This document shows, piece by piece, positions 63,401-64,000 of a stretch of DNA of 64,000 nucleotides. Source of the DNA: Ensifer adhaerens (GTDB lineage: Bacteria; Pseudomonadota; Alphaproteobacteria; Rhizobiales; Rhizobiaceae); assembly GCF_028993555.1 (NCBI RefSeq), contig NZ_CP118611.1, positions 1,048,001 to 1,112,000 on the forward strand, in the 5' to 3' direction. Within the stretch, counting starts at the first letter, position 1; each line of letters starts with the position of its first letter. A model generated the notes under the pieces. That model was not told where the DNA came from, searched no databases, and saw only the letters and a program-made list of their open reading frames with translations. Position numbers and translations under genes: made by a program.

Positions 63401-64000
63401 TTACGCAGCCTGTTCGCGGCCTGAGTTGTGATCGAACAACGTCCGTGCTGCCGCGGCCAGCAGATCCGTTTGCGAAATCAGCCCCAGAACGCGATCATCG
63501 TCGTCGACAATGATGACTGCGTGAATTGATCCGCTGGTCAGCGCCGGGAGCAGGCTCATCGCCCGGTCGTCTTGGCGCGCAACCACTGGCGTCGCAACGT
63601 CGCCCCCGACGGTGGCGCCGGGTTCAGTCAACTCCCTCAGGCCGACAGTACCGACAAGCCTCTCGTTCCCATCCTTTACAGGTATGGTCCGGATATTGTG
63701 CTTGAGAAGCAAGGCGCGCGCGACCTCGCTGCTGTCGTCCTGATGGACGCAGATGACGTCGCGCGACATGATATCCCGGCACAGGATGTGGGGTGTCGCC
63801 CGTATTGCGGCCTGCAATTCCACCTGGCGCAGCACGCGATCAAGATCCTCCCGGCTGATATCGAACGTTTCATCCAACGCCTCGAGCGCAGCATCGACAT
63901 CCGCGCCAGTAAAGCCGACCCGACGACTGGCGGGCGGATCAATGGTCGCGTGCGTGTTTGCGGGCGGAGCGACGACGTGAGGGTAGTTGCGTCTCGCGAG
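63401..64000 (-). CDS. HPP family protein, C-terminal CBS part (5' truncated by the window end)
   Basis: The minus-strand frame is open to the last base. The visible C-terminal 199 residues begin ...LARRNYPHVVAPPANTHATI, the linker that follows the membrane HPP domain, then RRVGFTGADVDAALEALDE. Two CBS domains follow (CRDIMSRDVICVHQDDSSEVARALLLKHNIRTIPV and VATPVVARQDDRAMSLLPALTSGSIHAVIIVDDDDRVLGLISQTDLL). HPP proteins are four-helix membrane proteins of unclear, possibly transport, function, and CBS pairs bind adenine nucleotides. An internal TTG at 63877 is not the real start. Confidence 0.85.
   Translation of the reverse strand, partial: LARRNYPHVVAPPANTHATIDPPASRRVGFTGADVDAALEALDETFDISREDLDRVLRQVELQAAIRATPHILCRDIMSRDVICVHQDDSSEVARALLLKHNIRTIPVKDGNERLVGTVGLRELTEPGATVGGDVATPVVARQDDRAMSLLPALTSGSIHAVIIVDDDDRVLGLISQTDLLAAAARTLFDHNSGREQAA

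Noticed and set aside
1..64000. tRNA or rRNA genes
   Set aside because: No tRNA-like cloverleaf with a TTCGAxxC arm and CCA-proximal pairing, and no rRNA sequence, was found by eye.

Overview
The window is high-GC DNA from an alphaproteobacterium, most likely a Rhizobiales member of the Sinorhizobium/Ensifer/Rhizobium kind. This rests on codon use, a cyoABCD operon followed by SURF1 with no cyoE, an NnrS plus di-iron repair pair, an HPP-CBS protein, and a secreted Tyr/Arg-rich small protein of a type I associate with rhizobia. I see no rRNA, tRNA, CRISPR array or complete insertion sequence.

Region 1 (2-35367, + strand) is one long gene cluster. It opens with the 3' part of a giant gene, over 8,600 codons in the window with the 5' end outside it. 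The product is a surface or secreted protein: a long array of beta-type repeats, Calx-beta-like and Ca-binding segments, RTX nonapeptide blocks, two LamG-like domains and a C-terminal metzincin-type zinc site. Downstream and co-directional are a GAF-HlyD fusion, a PqqD-M50-HlyD fusion, a SapC-family protein, a short SecA-like ATPase, a periplasmic HlyD-type adaptor, a CmoA-like methyltransferase and an isoprenylcysteine-methyltransferase-like membrane protein. No HlyB-type ABC ATPase is present. I infer a dedicated export and modification apparatus for the giant protein; this is the best candidate here for an undescribed system.

Region 2 (35499-44146) has an OmpR-type two-component pair, an MFS/MHS transporter on the minus strand, and divergently a cytochrome bo-type quinol oxidase operon (cyoABCD) with a SURF1 assembly factor.

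Region 3 (44147-48050) has the remnant of an outer-membrane barrel gene and, on the minus strand, a histidine kinase, a LuxR-type response regulator and a secreted HbpS/GlcG-family protein. This arrangement recalls HbpS-SenS-SenR.

Region 4 (48050-53780) is accessory DNA. It has a minus-strand cluster of small, partly duplicated membrane-protein genes, including two peptides of 38 and 41 residues. It also has a frameshifted peptidoglycan-binding remnant, several orphan small genes, and four copies of a roughly 170-bp intergenic element whose hairpins show compensatory changes between copies.

Region 5 (53780-64000) returns to ordinary genes: an RND efflux pair, a bifunctional class A penicillin-binding protein, an NO-response operon (ytfE/RIC then nnrS) with an FNR/NnrR-like site upstream, a DUF6894-like small protein, and the C-terminal part of an HPP-CBS membrane protein cut by the window end.
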